A stretch of 64,000 nt of DNA from Leptospira perdikensis (GTDB taxonomy: Bacteria > Spirochaetota > Leptospiria > Leptospirales > Leptospiraceae): assembly GCF_004769575.1 (NCBI RefSeq), contig NZ_RQGA01000017.1, positions 104,198 through 168,197 of the forward strand, in the 5' to 3' direction. Each line of letters opens with the position of its first letter. Positions within the stretch are counted from its first letter, which is position 1. Both the position numbers and the translations under genes were made by a program. This document shows positions 18,891 to 27,211 of this stretch, piece by piece. The notes beneath the pieces are model-generated. The model was not told where the DNA came from, made no database searches, and saw only the letters and a list, made by a program, of their open reading frames with translations.

Positions 18891-18960
18891 CCGCCCGGGC
18901 GGGCTACTCCGGAGTCCGCGTTCGCTCCACCCTGATTTGTCTTTTTGCCAAATCAGGGTG
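18891..18960. repeat. Cluster of three perfect palindromes
   Basis: Within 70 bases lie CCGCCCGGGCGG (18891-18902), ACTCCGGAGT (18906-18915) and a 12-bp perfect hairpin, CACCCTGATTTG (18928-18939) pairing with CAAATCAGGGTG (18949-18960), loop TCTTTTTGC. GC-rich sequence continues to about 18990. The dense folding and base composition are unlike the surroundings and suggest a repetitive extragenic element, possibly also acting as terminator for the GNAT gene 15 bases upstream. Confidence 0.7.
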
Positions 18961-19099
18961 CCTACGGCATCCTTCGTATCCCTGGCGGTTTCCATCCATC
19001 TTTACAATGTTAGATTTTCTATTTTTAAGTTAAAAAAAGGCTGACTTCCATTTCTTTGTCTGACAGAATCATACTTCTGTTTAGGGGGTATGACTTTTT

Positions 19100-20911
19100 G
19101 TGGAAAAAAAAGAGAATGATCATATAACCCCTCATTCTGCCTTAACAGGAGAAGAGAAAAATCACAAACTCATCCTTCGCCAAATGGAAACATTGGGAAA
19201 ACTCGGGCATTGGGAAGTAAACTTCGTTAACCAAACCTTACATTGGTCAGAGGGAGTATTTCGTATTTTAGAAATGGATCCGTCAAATATGCCGGTGGAC
19301 TTAGAAAATGGATTTTTATCTGTTCATCCTGATGACCGAGAACGGGCCGTCAAACATATGCAAGACGTTTTAGAAACGGGAATCGACTACGATTTAGAAT
19401 GTAGATTGATTACCACAACAGGAAAAGTTAAAATCATTCACTCTCTTGCCGAAGTTGTTCGAGGTACTAAGAACGAAGCTCTGCAAATTGTCGGAATTTT
19501 CCAGGACATCACCGAACAAAGAGAAGCCTATCAAAATCTTTTGCATAAGGAACTCAGACTCAGCACCATCCTCCAATCTGAACCGGAATGTGTGAAAGTA
19601 GTTTCCCCGGAAGGAATCCTGATCGAAATGAATCCTGCTGGTTTACAAATGATAGAAGCCGACAACCCAGAAGATGCTTTGGGTCAAAAAGTAGAAAACT
19701 TAATCTATCCAGAGGATTTGGTATTTTATCAATCCTTACATAAAAATGCCCTCCAAGGAATCCAGTCCAGTGCACGGTTTCGAATCATCGGTCTGAAAGG
19801 AACCAAACGTTGGATGGAAAGTACAGCCGTTCCACTTACCAACCAATCAGGAGAGATCATCTCTGTACTCAGTGTCACTCGTGATATATCTGAAAAAGTA
19901 AGTGCAGAAGAAAATCTGATTCGTATTAAAAAAAACCAAGAAGCCCTGATCAACGGAACCTCTGACTTAATTTGGTCGCTAGACTCTAACTTCCGTTTGA
20001 TTGCTGCCAACCAATCTTTTTTGGATGTGATGGGTTTTCTCCTCGGATCCGTTGCCAAAGAAGGAGATTCTGTTCTTATTTTAAACCAAGGGGAAGCTTT
20101 TTATGAAAAGTGGAAAGGTTATTATGAAAGAGGATTATCTGGCGAAACTTTTAAAACATACGAAAGGTTTTTAAGTCCGATTACAGGAAAAGAGGAACAC
20201 CGCGAAGTATTTTTTAATCCTATCAGAAATACAAACCAAGATATCACAGGTCTTGCCTGTTTTTCTAAAGACATTACCGATTTAATGGTGAAACGAATGG
20301 AACTTGTTTCGAGCGAGAGAAGGTATCGTGCTCTTGTTGAAAATGGGGCAGATGCCATTGCCATTCTTACCACAAACGGTTATGCTAAATATGTTTCTCC
20401 ATCCATTACCAAAGTTCTGGGATATTCAGAATCCGAAGCTATGGAGATGAATTTATTTGATATCCTCCATCCTGATGATGTTCCCAAAATCAAAAAAAGA
20501 TTGGAAGAGGTTGTAACCCTTCCAGAAGGAAATTCCCTTCCGAGCCATAATTTTAGAGTCAAACACCAGAATGGTTCTTGGAGGTGGATGGAATCCACAA
20601 TCACCAACTTACTGGAGGATGAAAGTATCGGTGGGATTGTGGATAATTTTCATGATGTGACTGAACGAGTTGTCCAGATTACGGCCATTCAAACTCAAAA
20701 TGAAAAACTTAAGGCCATTGCTTGGACCCAGTCCCATGTGGTGCGAAATCCTTTGGCCAAACTTATGGGAATTGTGGATCTGATCAAAACGGGAACCTTA
20801 TCTCCCGCAGAAGAGAAAAAAAGTCTAGACCACCTAATGGATTCGGCAAAGGAACTAGACGAAATCATCCAAGACATTGTTCTAAAATCCCAAAGAGTCA
20901 TAGTTCCCTGA
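19100..20911 (+). CDS. Four-PAS-domain protein ending in a histidine phosphoacceptor domain
   Basis: A 603-residue soluble sensor. Four PAS/PAC units lie at about residues 30-140, 155-272, 280-395 and 400-525, each ending in a DIT or DVT motif. Residues 535-600 are a dimerisation/phosphoacceptor helix pair, with His546 in WTQSHVVRNPLAKLMGIVDL, the H-box of a known group of PAS histidine kinases. The protein ends there: no HATPase domain follows and no neighbouring gene supplies one, so it cannot autophosphorylate alone. The start is GTG at 19100, with AGGGGG 11 bases before it. It may be a phosphoacceptor or receiver of another kinase. Confidence 0.85.
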   Translation: MEKKENDHITPHSALTGEEKNHKLILRQMETLGKLGHWEVNFVNQTLHWSEGVFRILEMDPSNMPVDLENGFLSVHPDDRERAVKHMQDVLETGIDYDLECRLITTTGKVKIIHSLAEVVRGTKNEALQIVGIFQDITEQREAYQNLLHKELRLSTILQSEPECVKVVSPEGILIEMNPAGLQMIEADNPEDALGQKVENLIYPEDLVFYQSLHKNALQGIQSSARFRIIGLKGTKRWMESTAVPLTNQSGEIISVLSVTRDISEKVSAEENLIRIKKNQEALINGTSDLIWSLDSNFRLIAANQSFLDVMGFLLGSVAKEGDSVLILNQGEAFYEKWKGYYERGLSGETFKTYERFLSPITGKEEHREVFFNPIRNTNQDITGLACFSKDITDLMVKRMELVSSERRYRALVENGADAIAILTTNGYAKYVSPSITKVLGYSESEAMEMNLFDILHPDDVPKIKKRLEEVVTLPEGNSLPSHNFRVKHQNGSWRWMESTITNLLEDESIGGIVDNFHDVTERVVQITAIQTQNEKLKAIAWTQSHVVRNPLAKLMGIVDLIKTGTLSPAEEKKSLDHLMDSAKELDEIIQDIVLKSQRVIVP

Positions 20912-20976
20912 ATTTATTCTAACGGGCTGGTTTATTTTATCTTGCTTCTTGTACTAAATTAGTTCTAATTCGTGCC

Positions 20977-21564
20977 ATGGTTTTCTCAACATTTCTTTCG
21001 GACTTAGTCCTTTCCTTAGTTTCCCTGGCGATGGCTTATCGGTTCGTCGGGAAGTCTCCCATTCCGTCTCGTTCCGCTTTGTATGGATTTGCCATCATCG
21101 GAATTTCAGCAGGACTTGGTTCCATTCACTTCCTCGGAATCAATACATTAGATTCTATCTATCGTTTTTTTGTCGGATTGTCTGGATGTGTGGGTGTTCC
21201 TCTTTTAGGATTGGCATTCTTTCATTTCACCTTTCGTTCTTTGTCGGAAAAAACTTTTTTCCTTTTCATCGCTGTCGCGTTTCTTCTCTACTTAGCATTT
21301 TCTTATCTCTATCCATTGGGTATTTATTCGACAGTAGTTGGTGGAATTGCGATGTTTATCATCCTGATTAGTTCTCTAGTACGATTCCCTAGAAAATCAA
21401 ATGCTGCTGTGATGGGAATCATTGGTTCTGTTTTGTTTATTGTTGCAGGACTCGTGATTGGTACTAAGGGATCAACCGGAACCATTTTGAATGTTGATAT
21501 CTTTCATATCTTACTTGCGATTGCCAATTACTGCATAGCAGAGGGAATCAAAAAATTAAGCTAG
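20977..21564 (+). CDS. Polytopic membrane protein, 195 aa
   Basis: Six hydrophobic segments with short polar loops and almost no soluble part. No family is recognised. It lies 65 bases after the PAS protein and 37 bases before a GAF-GGDEF gene, all in the same direction, so it may belong to a signalling cluster. Small residues and Gly-rich helices (AIIGISAGLG, VGGIAMFIILI) suggest a compact bundle. Confidence 0.65.
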   Translation: MVFSTFLSDLVLSLVSLAMAYRFVGKSPIPSRSALYGFAIIGISAGLGSIHFLGINTLDSIYRFFVGLSGCVGVPLLGLAFFHFTFRSLSEKTFFLFIAVAFLLYLAFSYLYPLGIYSTVVGGIAMFIILISSLVRFPRKSNAAVMGIIGSVLFIVAGLVIGTKGSTGTILNVDIFHILLAIANYCIAEGIKKLS

Positions 21565-21601
21565 ATTAAAAGAGAGGAGTTTTCAGAATATATTTCCACG
21601 T

Positions 21602-22618
21602 GTGACTATGGAAAACTTCTCTAATTCAACATTAGAAAAAATACTAAAACTCCAAACAGAATTAACTGCTACCAAACCAGATGTACCTCATTTATTAGAT
21701 CTCATCACGATTCGTGCAAAAGAGATCACTGGTTCAAGCGGTGCTGTATTTGAACTTGTAGAAGGTGAAGATATAGTTTACCGTGCAGCAAGTGGTATTG
21801 CAGAAAAACAAATTGGCCTTAGAATTCCCATAAAAGGTAGTTTTTCTGGACTCAGCCTTCAATCCAAAGAAACTTTATACTGTATTGATTCCGAATTAGA
21901 TGACAGAGTCAATAGGGACGCATGTCGTCGTGTTGGCCTTCGTTCTATGATTGTTTTGCCTTTGTATTTTGATTCCGAAATATTGGGTGTATTAAAAGTT
22001 CTAAGTTCTGAAGTTGATGCCTATTCATCTGACGATACATATGTGTTGAACATGTTATCAGGTACACTGGCAGCCATTTTACATAATGCATACAGATGGG
22101 CAGAAAGAGAAAAAAGTCTTCAATCTATGGCATACCTTGCCAGTCACGATGCACTCACTGGTATTTACAATCGTTCTGCCTTTTATGATTATCTAAGAAG
22201 GGGATTAATCCGACTTCAAAATGATAAGTCTAATATCACTGTTGCTTTATTTGATTTGGATGGTCTGAAAGTAGTGAATGATACTCTCGGACATGCTGCA
22301 GGTGATTTTTATTTATCCAAATTTGCAAATCGACTTTCACATTTAGTCCCAGACCAAGATGTTTTTGCTCGCCTGGGAGGGGATGAATTTGGTCTCATTA
22401 TGATCCATCAGGAATCAAAAGAGTCTGCGATTGCGCATCTTAGTAACCTAAGAAAGATGGTCGAAGGTGAAGTCCAGTTCGAGACAACAAAACTCCAAAT
22501 CCAAACCAGTTTGGGGATTGCCTTTTATCCAGAAGATGGGATTGAACCGGATGCCTTACTGGCGGTTGCCGATACACGTATGTATGAAAACAAACGGAAT
22601 CGAAAAATAAATAAATAG
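21602..22618 (+). CDS. GAF-GGDEF diguanylate cyclase
   Basis: Predicted to make cyclic di-GMP. GAF domain at about residues 20-165 and GGDEF domain at about 170-335 with the intact motif GGDEF (259-263) after FARL, the metal-binding Asp in VALFDLDGLKVVND, and DALTGIYNR at the domain start. The RxxD inhibitory site is not seen at the usual place five residues before GGDEF, so product inhibition through that site is unlikely. The start is GTG at 21602 or ATG at 21608; neither has a close ribosome binding site. Confidence 0.92.
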   Translation: MTMENFSNSTLEKILKLQTELTATKPDVPHLLDLITIRAKEITGSSGAVFELVEGEDIVYRAASGIAEKQIGLRIPIKGSFSGLSLQSKETLYCIDSELDDRVNRDACRRVGLRSMIVLPLYFDSEILGVLKVLSSEVDAYSSDDTYVLNMLSGTLAAILHNAYRWAEREKSLQSMAYLASHDALTGIYNRSAFYDYLRRGLIRLQNDKSNITVALFDLDGLKVVNDTLGHAAGDFYLSKFANRLSHLVPDQDVFARLGGDEFGLIMIHQESKESAIAHLSNLRKMVEGEVQFETTKLQIQTSLGIAFYPEDGIEPDALLAVADTRMYENKRNRKINK

Positions 22619-22668
22619 AAATCGCAAGAGGCATTCATTTCTTCATTTGTGCGGTCTAAACAATACAA

Positions 22669-23910
22669 ATGGCCAACACATCCCCTCTATTTTCATCCTT
22701 TGTTCTACCAAATGGAGTGACTCTTCCCAATCGATTGATCAAAGCAGCGATGGAAGAAAACCTTTCCAATGCTAATTTAGAACCAGACAAAGCTCTTTGG
22801 AATTTATACGAATCCTGGGCCCGAGGTGGAGTTGGGGCAATGATTACTGGTAACGTAATGATTGATCACAGAGCCATGACAGGACCGGGAGGTGTTGTTC
22901 TTGAGGCAGGATCGTCACTTGATGCCTTTAAAACTTGGTCATCTCGAGCAAAAGTCGCAGGAGGGAAGATCATTATGCAGATCAATCACCCAGGTCGACA
23001 AGTTTTGGCAAAGTTAGGTGGTGAGGTTTGGGCTCCATCGGCGGTTCCAGTAGATATTGGAAATTTATCTAAACTACTGGGCCAACCAAAAGCTATGGCC
23101 GAACCAGAGATTTTAGAAACCATTCAACGATTTGCAAAAACTTCACAGTTGGCTGAAGAATCAGGATTTGATGGTGTAGAAATTCATGCGGCCCACGGTT
23201 ATCTGATCAGTCAGTTTTTATCTCCGTTAGTCAACAGAAGAGAGGACATTTGGGGAGGAAGTCTAGAAAACCGATCTAGATTTTTAATGGAAGTGATCCG
23301 TGTAGTTCGGAAATCCGTAAAACCAAGTTTTATAGTCGCGGTGAAATTGAACTCTGCTGATTTTCAAAAAGGTGGTTTTCAGTTTGAGGATGCAAAAGAA
23401 GTTATTTCCAAAATACAAAAGTTAGGTGTTGATTTTATCGAATTGTCAGGTGGTAATTATGAAGCCCCTGCTATGCAAGGTGAGTCTCGGGATGGATCTA
23501 CACTTTCTCGGGAAGCATATTTTTTGGAGTTTGCAAGTGAGGTTGCAAAAACAGCAACTGTTCCCATTTTGGTTACAGGTGGAATTCGACGAAAACCAAT
23601 TGCAGAATCAGTTTTAGAATCGGGAGTTCCTCTTGTTGGTATTGCTACTGCTCTTGCCCTCAATCCCAATCTTCCCAATGATTGGAAAGAGGAGAAACAA
23701 GAAATCCCAGTTTTGCCAGAACCAAACTGGAAATCGAAAACCTTAAAAGGTTTGGCCAATATGGCTATGGTTCGTTACCAATTGAATCGTTTGTCGCAAA
23801 ATAAACGTCCTACAGTAAAGGTATCACCTATTTTGCGACTCTTATTGGATCAAATTCGTTTGTCAAGATTGACCAAACGATACCAAAGTTGGATGAGAAA
23901 AAATTCTTAA
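22669..23910 (+). CDS. NADH:flavin oxidoreductase, Old Yellow Enzyme family
   Basis: A 413-residue FMN enzyme reducing activated double bonds. Signatures: LPNRLIKAAMEEN at the N-terminus, IIMQINHPGRQ, the GVEIHAAHGYLISQFLSPLVNRR substrate-binding segment, WGGSLENRSRFLMEVI and VTGGIRR for phosphate binding. The length is that of a single-domain member without Fe-S cluster. Its last 80 residues contain an extra basic stretch (KTLKGLANMAMVRYQLNRL) seen in a subfamily with an extended tail. Substrate unknown. It appears monocistronic. Confidence 0.93.
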   Translation: MANTSPLFSSFVLPNGVTLPNRLIKAAMEENLSNANLEPDKALWNLYESWARGGVGAMITGNVMIDHRAMTGPGGVVLEAGSSLDAFKTWSSRAKVAGGKIIMQINHPGRQVLAKLGGEVWAPSAVPVDIGNLSKLLGQPKAMAEPEILETIQRFAKTSQLAEESGFDGVEIHAAHGYLISQFLSPLVNRREDIWGGSLENRSRFLMEVIRVVRKSVKPSFIVAVKLNSADFQKGGFQFEDAKEVISKIQKLGVDFIELSGGNYEAPAMQGESRDGSTLSREAYFLEFASEVAKTATVPILVTGGIRRKPIAESVLESGVPLVGIATALALNPNLPNDWKEEKQEIPVLPEPNWKSKTLKGLANMAMVRYQLNRLSQNKRPTVKVSPILRLLLDQIRLSRLTKRYQSWMRKNS

Positions 23911-23935
23911 TGACGATTGAGTCGAATTTTATCAT

Positions 23936-24475
23936 CTAACAGCAACTTGCTGGTTCAATTACGTTTTCTGTAGTTTCTTTCGGTGTACAACAAGAAGTAT
24001 TTGTTTTCTCTAATTTTGGAAAAGTAACGATATCTTTTGGTAATCCGCAACTAATGTTAGCTTTGCATTCTGTTTTTCCATCTTTTAGTTGGATGAGTAA
24101 GGATCGATCTTTTGGTTGCATCTCAGATACAAAATACTGTCGCATTGCCGTTTCTTCGTTACCAAATTCAATTCTTAATGTAGCATCTTCTGGAATCACC
24201 ATTGAAGTTGTTACTTTTTTTAGAATGGAGCTTACTTTAGCAAGTGTCATCGAATCGGTATCTTTTTCTACTTTTGGTTCTAATACTTGTAAAATGATCT
24301 CCGTCCAAGAATCAGACTTTCCACCACAATCCACCGATTGGATGTTTGCCAGTTTGAATTCGGTAATATGGTAATTAGGAAATATAGTTTGGTTTTTTCC
24401 ATATTCAAATTCTAAGTGAAGTTCTGGATATAAATCTAAATTAGTTTTAAAATCTTTCCATGTAAGCGTTTTCAT
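23936..24475 (-). CDS. DUF6428 family protein, Cys-rich tail
   Basis: A 179-residue protein with the DUF6428 pattern (LTWKDFKTNLDLYPELHLEFEYG ... HITEFKLANIQSVDCGG ... WTEIILQVLEP). Family members are repeatedly found in arsenic-resistance clusters; their function is unknown. The C-terminus adds two Cys pairs (SCC and ASCC), which could bind a soft metal or arsenite. It is the last gene of an arsR-arsC operon, 13 bases after arsC. Confidence 0.8.
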   Translation of the reverse strand: MKTLTWKDFKTNLDLYPELHLEFEYGKNQTIFPNYHITEFKLANIQSVDCGGKSDSWTEIILQVLEPKVEKDTDSMTLAKVSSILKKVTTSMVIPEDATLRIEFGNEETAMRQYFVSEMQPKDRSLLIQLKDGKTECKANISCGLPKDIVTFPKLEKTNTSCCTPKETTENVIEPASCC

Positions 24476-24488
24476 TTTTTAGTTTCTC

Positions 24489-24911
24489 CTATAATTCTTC
24501 GTTCACAAAATTTTCGCAATAGTTCCGTATTTCTTCTCTAGTTGTTGCAAAACTTTCTTTAATTTCTTCTTCCGTTCCTATCTTTTTGGAAGGGTCTGAA
24601 AAGTTATGGTGGAAACGTTTTGCATTCGTAGGAAAATACGGGCAGTATTCTTTTGCGTGGTCGCAAACTGTGATCAGAAAATGAAATTCGATACCTTTGT
24701 ATTCATTGATATGATTAGAGGTATGGCTTGAAATATCAATTCCTGCTTCTTTCATCGTCGCAATTGCTTTTGGATTCACTCCATGGGTTTCAATTCCGGC
24801 GCTATATACATTTGCTTTTTCTTTTGCATAATGTCGCATCCAACCTTCAGCGATTTGACTTCGACAGCTATTTCCAGTGCAGAGGATTAAAATATTTTTT
24901 ACATCACTCAC
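24489..24911 (-). CDS. arsC: Arsenate reductase, low-molecular-weight phosphatase type
   Basis: A 140-residue thioredoxin-coupled arsenate reductase reducing As(V) to As(III). The catalytic CX5R loop is ILCTGNSCRS (Cys11 to Arg17), and a resolving Cys pair is present in VCDHAKEYCPYFP; the DPS motif is in the C-terminal part. I place the start at GTG 24911, which overlaps the arsR stop by 8 bases and has GGAG in front; the frame is open for 22 more codons but these lie inside arsR. An arsenite exporter (ACR3 or ArsB) is not in this window. Confidence 0.9.
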   Translation of the reverse strand: MSDVKNILILCTGNSCRSQIAEGWMRHYAKEKANVYSAGIETHGVNPKAIATMKEAGIDISSHTSNHINEYKGIEFHFLITVCDHAKEYCPYFPTNAKRFHHNFSDPSKKIGTEEEIKESFATTREEIRNYCENFVNEEL

Positions 24912-25251
24912 AACAGTTCTCCGACTTATTCTTTTTGAATGTTTTGATGAATTCGATATATTCCGAAAATTCATCAAAAGCTTTAGATAAATTTTCCCAG
25001 TGAACGCAATAACAAGAGGAAGTTCCTTCCACTTCTCCTTTCACTAGCCCACCTTCTTTTAATTCTTTTAAATGTTGGGAAACGGTAGATTGAGCCAGAG
25101 GTAATATTTCGACAATCTCTCCACAAACACATGTTTGGCGATTGGCTAAAACTTCTAAAATGGCAAGCCTTGCTGGATGAGAAAGTAGTTTGGTAAAGCC
25201 GGCAATTCTTTGTATTTTTTCCGGGAATTCTGTTTTTTTGTTTTGGGCCAT
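24904..25251 (-). CDS. arsR: ArsR-type arsenical-responsive repressor
   Basis: A 115-residue winged-helix repressor with the metal site motif TCVCGEIV, followed by the recognition helix QSTVSQHLKELKEGGLV. Further Cys pairs (SSCYC and the terminal NCCE) could bind arsenite. The protein should leave the operator at 25257-25272 when arsenite binds. First gene of a three-gene operon with arsC and a DUF6428 gene, coupled to arsC by an 8-base overlap. Confidence 0.9.
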   Translation of the reverse strand: MAQNKKTEFPEKIQRIAGFTKLLSHPARLAILEVLANRQTCVCGEIVEILPLAQSTVSQHLKELKEGGLVKGEVEGTSSCYCVHWENLSKAFDEFSEYIEFIKTFKKNKSENCCE

Positions 25252-25256
25252 AGTAT

Positions 25257-25272
25257 ATCGTAAATATACGAT
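25257..25272 (-). promoter_or_regulatory. ArsR operator
   Basis: Perfect palindrome of 6-bp arms, ATCGTA-AATA-TACGAT, six bases upstream of the arsR start codon; the position would block translation start or transcription when bound by the repressor. Confidence 0.65.
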
Positions 25273-25409
25273 TTACTGAGTCCTTAATTTTCGTCAACCA
25301 AAATGAAAGAAATTTCAGGGAGGTAGGGCTTGGAGAAATTCCCCGGATTTCCAGGGAAGTTTGCTTGGTCTAACGGTAAGATTGGTATTAATGAAGGTTG
25401 AATGAAAAA

Positions 25410-26219
25410 CTACAATCCAGAACTATCAGGAATCACCACAGGTTCATCTGAGGTAGGAGTGTCAGGTTTGACATCTGCTGGAGTATAACCATTGTCAGTT
25501 TGTGGTTTTGGGCGATTGTCCCATTCCCCTGGATTTGGTTTTTTGTTTCCTTCTACAGAAAACAACCATCCATCTTCTTGTTTATTAGTGGCGCCTTGTT
25601 CATGAGGATAGGAATCGATTGGTCTTATGGTAATAGATATGTATTGGATGATCCGTTCATCTTTGACTGGATCTAAATACGCCAAACTATCATTACGCCA
25701 TCTATTTTTAGTGCGAGTTTCTCTTCGAAAACTTTTCATCACCAGGTCCAGGTCTTTGGAATACTTTGCAAAATAGGCCCTAGGTGTTTTGGCTTGAATT
25801 ACATAATACAATCCACCCTTTCTATGAAACAAAAATCGATTGGAAACCAATTGTTTGTGTTCTGTATAATGTAACACAACAAAGACGGATTCATCAAATC
25901 CTGCCACTTCGTTCTCTAACATTTTTTCTCGAACCAATTTTAGATCTGGGTATTTTGTGAGAAAGGTGTCCACGGTTTCTTCTATAAACCGGTCGATGTC
26001 GTATTCTTTGGTACGGCGAGCGACATCAATTTGTAAGATGGCCTCTCTGTTTGTTTTCGAAAACTGGATCCGAACGGTATCCGGGTGGCGTAAAACTGAC
26101 TTTGCCCAACCTCTTGGAAATTCAAATGCGAAACTTAAGGAATCTTCAATCCAAGTTGCTGCATCTAAATGAGAAAGAGTAAGACATAATAAAATAAGTA
26201 GACAAAGTCGCTTTTTCAT
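25410..26219 (-). CDS. Exported PsbP-like or DUF1795-like protein with Pro-rich tail
   Basis: A 269-residue protein with signal peptide (residues 1-20, ending LDAAT). The domain that follows starts with SLSFAFEFPRGWAKS and contains VMKSFRRE, the pattern of PsbP/DUF1795-like beta proteins that sit on the periplasmic side of the membrane. The last 50 residues are rich in Pro, Asp and Thr and look disordered. Role unknown. A gap of about 110 bases with no feature separates it from arsR. Confidence 0.6.
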   Translation of the reverse strand: MKKRLCLLILLCLTLSHLDAATWIEDSLSFAFEFPRGWAKSVLRHPDTVRIQFSKTNREAILQIDVARRTKEYDIDRFIEETVDTFLTKYPDLKLVREKMLENEVAGFDESVFVVLHYTEHKQLVSNRFLFHRKGGLYYVIQAKTPRAYFAKYSKDLDLVMKSFRRETRTKNRWRNDSLAYLDPVKDERIIQYISITIRPIDSYPHEQGATNKQEDGWLFSVEGNKKPNPGEWDNRPKPQTDNGYTPADVKPDTPTSDEPVVIPDSSGL

Positions 26220-26248
26220 ACTTAGAATATCGGCCCCGAGTACCTTGA

Positions 26249-27211
26249 TTATTGATAGTCGACGAGTCCTTTTCGTAAATCTCGTTCTGGAAAAATTCCT
26301 AAATTTTCAAAGGATTGGGAATCATAAATGGCCACAGACTCTACCAAAGGTTGGAGGGGAGAGCCATGAAAGGGTTTTCTTCTTAAAAAGGACAGAGTGT
26401 GAAAGGCAAACTCAAGGATTTTTCCGGTGAACCCACCCACAGGGATGGGAAGGAGGAATCTTTTTGCGATTCCTAGTTCCTGAAAGGTGGCAACTACTTG
26501 GTTTACTGTCACAAATTCTGGATGGGAAAATACATAGACCGGTTTTGGAGATTTTCCATTTAATGTTTGTTTGGTCCAGGTAAGTAAGGCATTCGTGGCA
26601 TCGGTTATATGAAGGAGCGATTTTTTGCGGTTGGAGGAAATATACGGGTATATCCTTCGTTTAGTGAGAGATCTTAATTTTGAGATAAAACTTTTTGTAC
26701 CTTTGCCATAGATACTTGCCAATCGAAATACAGAATAAGTCCTACCAGATTCTAATACGTAGTTTTCTGCCAAGGTTTTGGTTCTTGCATAAATGGTTTT
26801 TCCCAATCGTTCACTGTTTATATTTAAATCGATTTCTTTGGATCCATAAACAGAAACAGAACTGACAAACCCAAAATAAGGAATATTTTTTGATTTTGCA
26901 AATTCGACAAGTAACTTTGTGGAATTAACATTAATTTGGTGGTACATTTCTTCCGTAACTTTCACTCCAGAAACTACGGCTGCTAAATGAAGAATTAAAT
27001 CAATGGATTCGGGAATCAGAAACTCTTCAGCTTTGTTTATAGTCGCAAGATCCCTTTCATAGAACTTAAAATTTTTATGGAAACGAAGGGAGTCTGGAAA
27101 ACTAACATAGTTTTTACCGATAGCTATGATTTTATAGTCTTCTATCAAACCATACAGAAGTTCTTTTCCGAGAACTCCACTGCCTCCAGTGATGAGTATT
27201 GTTTTTGTCAT
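26249..27211 (-). CDS. NAD-dependent epimerase/dehydratase (extended SDR)
   Basis: A 320-residue nucleotide-sugar-type enzyme with the NAD motif ITGGSGVLGKE, the HLAAVVSG region and FRLASIYGKGTK. The YxxxK motif reads YARTK. Substrate is unknown, although the fold is used for sugar nucleotides, sterols and flavonoids. Start at ATG 27211, which overlaps the DUF445 stop by 4 bases (ATGA), so the two genes are translationally coupled. Confidence 0.9.
   Translation of the reverse strand: MTKTILITGGSGVLGKELLYGLIEDYKIIAIGKNYVSFPDSLRFHKNFKFYERDLATINKAEEFLIPESIDLILHLAAVVSGVKVTEEMYHQINVNSTKLLVEFAKSKNIPYFGFVSSVSVYGSKEIDLNINSERLGKTIYARTKTLAENYVLESGRTYSVFRLASIYGKGTKSFISKLRSLTKRRIYPYISSNRKKSLLHITDATNALLTWTKQTLNGKSPKPVYVFSHPEFVTVNQVVATFQELGIAKRFLLPIPVGGFTGKILEFAFHTLSFLRRKPFHGSPLQPLVESVAIYDSQSFENLGIFPERDLRKGLVDYQ

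Noticed and set aside
18891..18990. Possible attC recombination site of an integron
   Set aside because: The palindromes are perfect and lack the GTTRRRY/RYYYAAC core sites; no integrase or gene cassette structure is nearby.
25297..25409. Possible tRNA or small RNA gene between arsR and the PsbP-like gene
   Set aside because: No cloverleaf, no TTC-loop sequence and no strong hairpin were found.
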